Position numbers and translations under genes: made by a program. Below, piece by piece: positions 6,201 through 6,650 of a stretch of DNA of 6,650 bases. Under the pieces are notes generated by a model that saw only the letters and a list, made by a program, of their open reading frames with translations, was not told the origin of the DNA and made no database searches. This DNA is from Lachnospiraceae bacterium (GTDB taxonomy: Bacteria; Bacillota; Clostridia; Lachnospirales; Lachnospiraceae). The stretch spans positions 4,685 through 11,334 of the forward strand of contig DNJW01000406.1 of the NCBI GenBank assembly GCA_003488965.1. Reading direction: 5' to 3'. The first letter of the stretch is position 1; each line of letters starts with the position of its first letter.

Positions 6201-6650
6201 TTGCATATATGAAAGGAAAAATTGCCGATATTTCAGAAGACAATCTGGTTCTTGAGGTAAACGGTATCGGATATAATATCAGGATTTCTTCCGGAACAGC
6301 CGGTCTTTTGCCCGGAATCGGAGAAGAGGTTAAAATATATACTTATACTTATGTAAGGGAAGATGCCTTTTTGCTCTATGGTTTTCTGACCAGGGATGAT
6401 TTGGAAATCTTCCGCAGGCTGATTACTGTTAACGGTATTGGACCTAAGGGAGGTCTTGCAATTCTTTCTGTCATGACGGCGGATGACCTTCGTTTTGCCA
6501 TTCTTTCCGGGGATTCCAAGGCAATTGCCAAGGCTCCGGGCATCGGAAAAAAGACGGCGGAACGGGTAATTCTTGATTTACGGGATAAAGTATCCATAGA
6601 GGAAAGCTTTGTTAATAAAGAGGCGGGTACGCAAACGGGTACGCATGCGG
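6197..6650 (+). CDS. ruvA: Holliday junction branch migration protein RuvA, N-terminal part
   Basis: The frame begins at ATG 6197, overlapping the previous stop as ATGA, and is still open at the window end. It gives 151 codons of a protein usually about 200 residues long. RuvA binds four-way DNA junctions as a tetramer and recruits the RuvB motor for branch migration. Domain I, the OB fold, covers about 1-64, starting MIAYMKGKIADI. Two helix-hairpin-helix motifs follow: VNGIGPKGGLAIL (78-90) and APGIGKKTAERVILDLRDKV (113-132), both of which contact DNA backbone in the family. From about 133 the flexible linker to domain III begins, and the RuvB-binding domain III lies outside. A start at M5 is possible, but M1 matches the usual MIxYxxG opening. 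ruvB would be expected downstream. Only a weak SD-like AGAAG lies upstream, consistent with coupled translation. Confidence 0.95.
   Translation, partial: MIAYMKGKIADISEDNLVLEVNGIGYNIRISSGTAGLLPGIGEEVKIYTYTYVREDAFLLYGFLTRDDLEIFRRLITVNGIGPKGGLAILSVMTADDLRFAILSGDSKAIAKAPGIGKKTAERVILDLRDKVSIEESFVNKEAGTQTGTHA
6624..6645 (+). repeat. Two-unit direct repeat (CGGGTACGCA, 12-nt period) in the RuvA linker
   Basis: CGGGTACGCA occurs at 6624-6633 and again at 6636-6645. The period of 12 nt keeps the reading frame and encodes the near-repeat GTQT/GTHA. It falls after the second helix-hairpin-helix motif, where RuvA proteins have a linker of variable length, so gain or loss of units would be tolerated. 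The window ends too soon to see whether more units follow. Confidence 0.6.

Overview
The window looks like chromosome from a Gram-positive anaerobe of the Clostridia, most likely Lachnospiraceae. This is inferred from protein style (clostridial LeuC/LeuD, REC–HD-GYP protein, TPR plus DUF4037 pair, NusG_II–Gx transporter–ruvA order), strong AGGAG-type ribosome sites, moderate GC and tight one-directional packing. All eight genes lie on the + strand. No rRNA, tRNA, insertion sequence, CRISPR array or convincing rho-independent terminator was seen, and no gene-free stretch exceeds 300 bases.

Layout: (1) 1-273, C-terminal end of a receiver-domain protein, probably a hybrid histidine kinase. (2) 312-1418, a receiver plus HD-GYP protein predicted to hydrolyse cyclic-di-GMP. 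(3) 1513-2775 leuC and 2867-3361 leuD, the two subunits of 3-isopropylmalate dehydratase (leucine synthesis). (4) 3393-4250, a TPR protein, and 4291-5271, a DUF4037 protein with a nucleotidyltransferase-like motif. (5) 5274-5657, a membrane-anchored NusG_II protein; 5700-6200, a Gx-type membrane transporter component; and 6197 to the window end, the start of ruvA.

The standout feature is non-coding. Two 57-nt elements, one in front of leuC (1442-1498) and one in front of leuD (2796-2852), are 47/57 identical with no gaps. Each has a 10-bp helix P1 whose loop can pair over 10 bp (P2) with a downstream strand, which is the order of an H-type pseudoknot. Two P2 pairs change on both sides between copies (A-U to G-C and G-C to U-A), and one P1 pair changes compatibly (G-U to A-U), so pairing looks selected. 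In both copies P2 ends 3 nt before the Shine-Dalgarno and 15 nt before the AUG. This suggests a cis-acting RNA that controls translation of each isomerase subunit separately. It matches no regulatory RNA class I can name. A 3'-half-like copy may precede the TPR gene.

The two-component/c-di-GMP pair, the leucine isomerase pair, the TPR/DUF4037 pair and the NusG_II/Gx/ruvA cluster look like four adjoining functional blocks. The short gaps within the last two blocks suggest co-transcription there.
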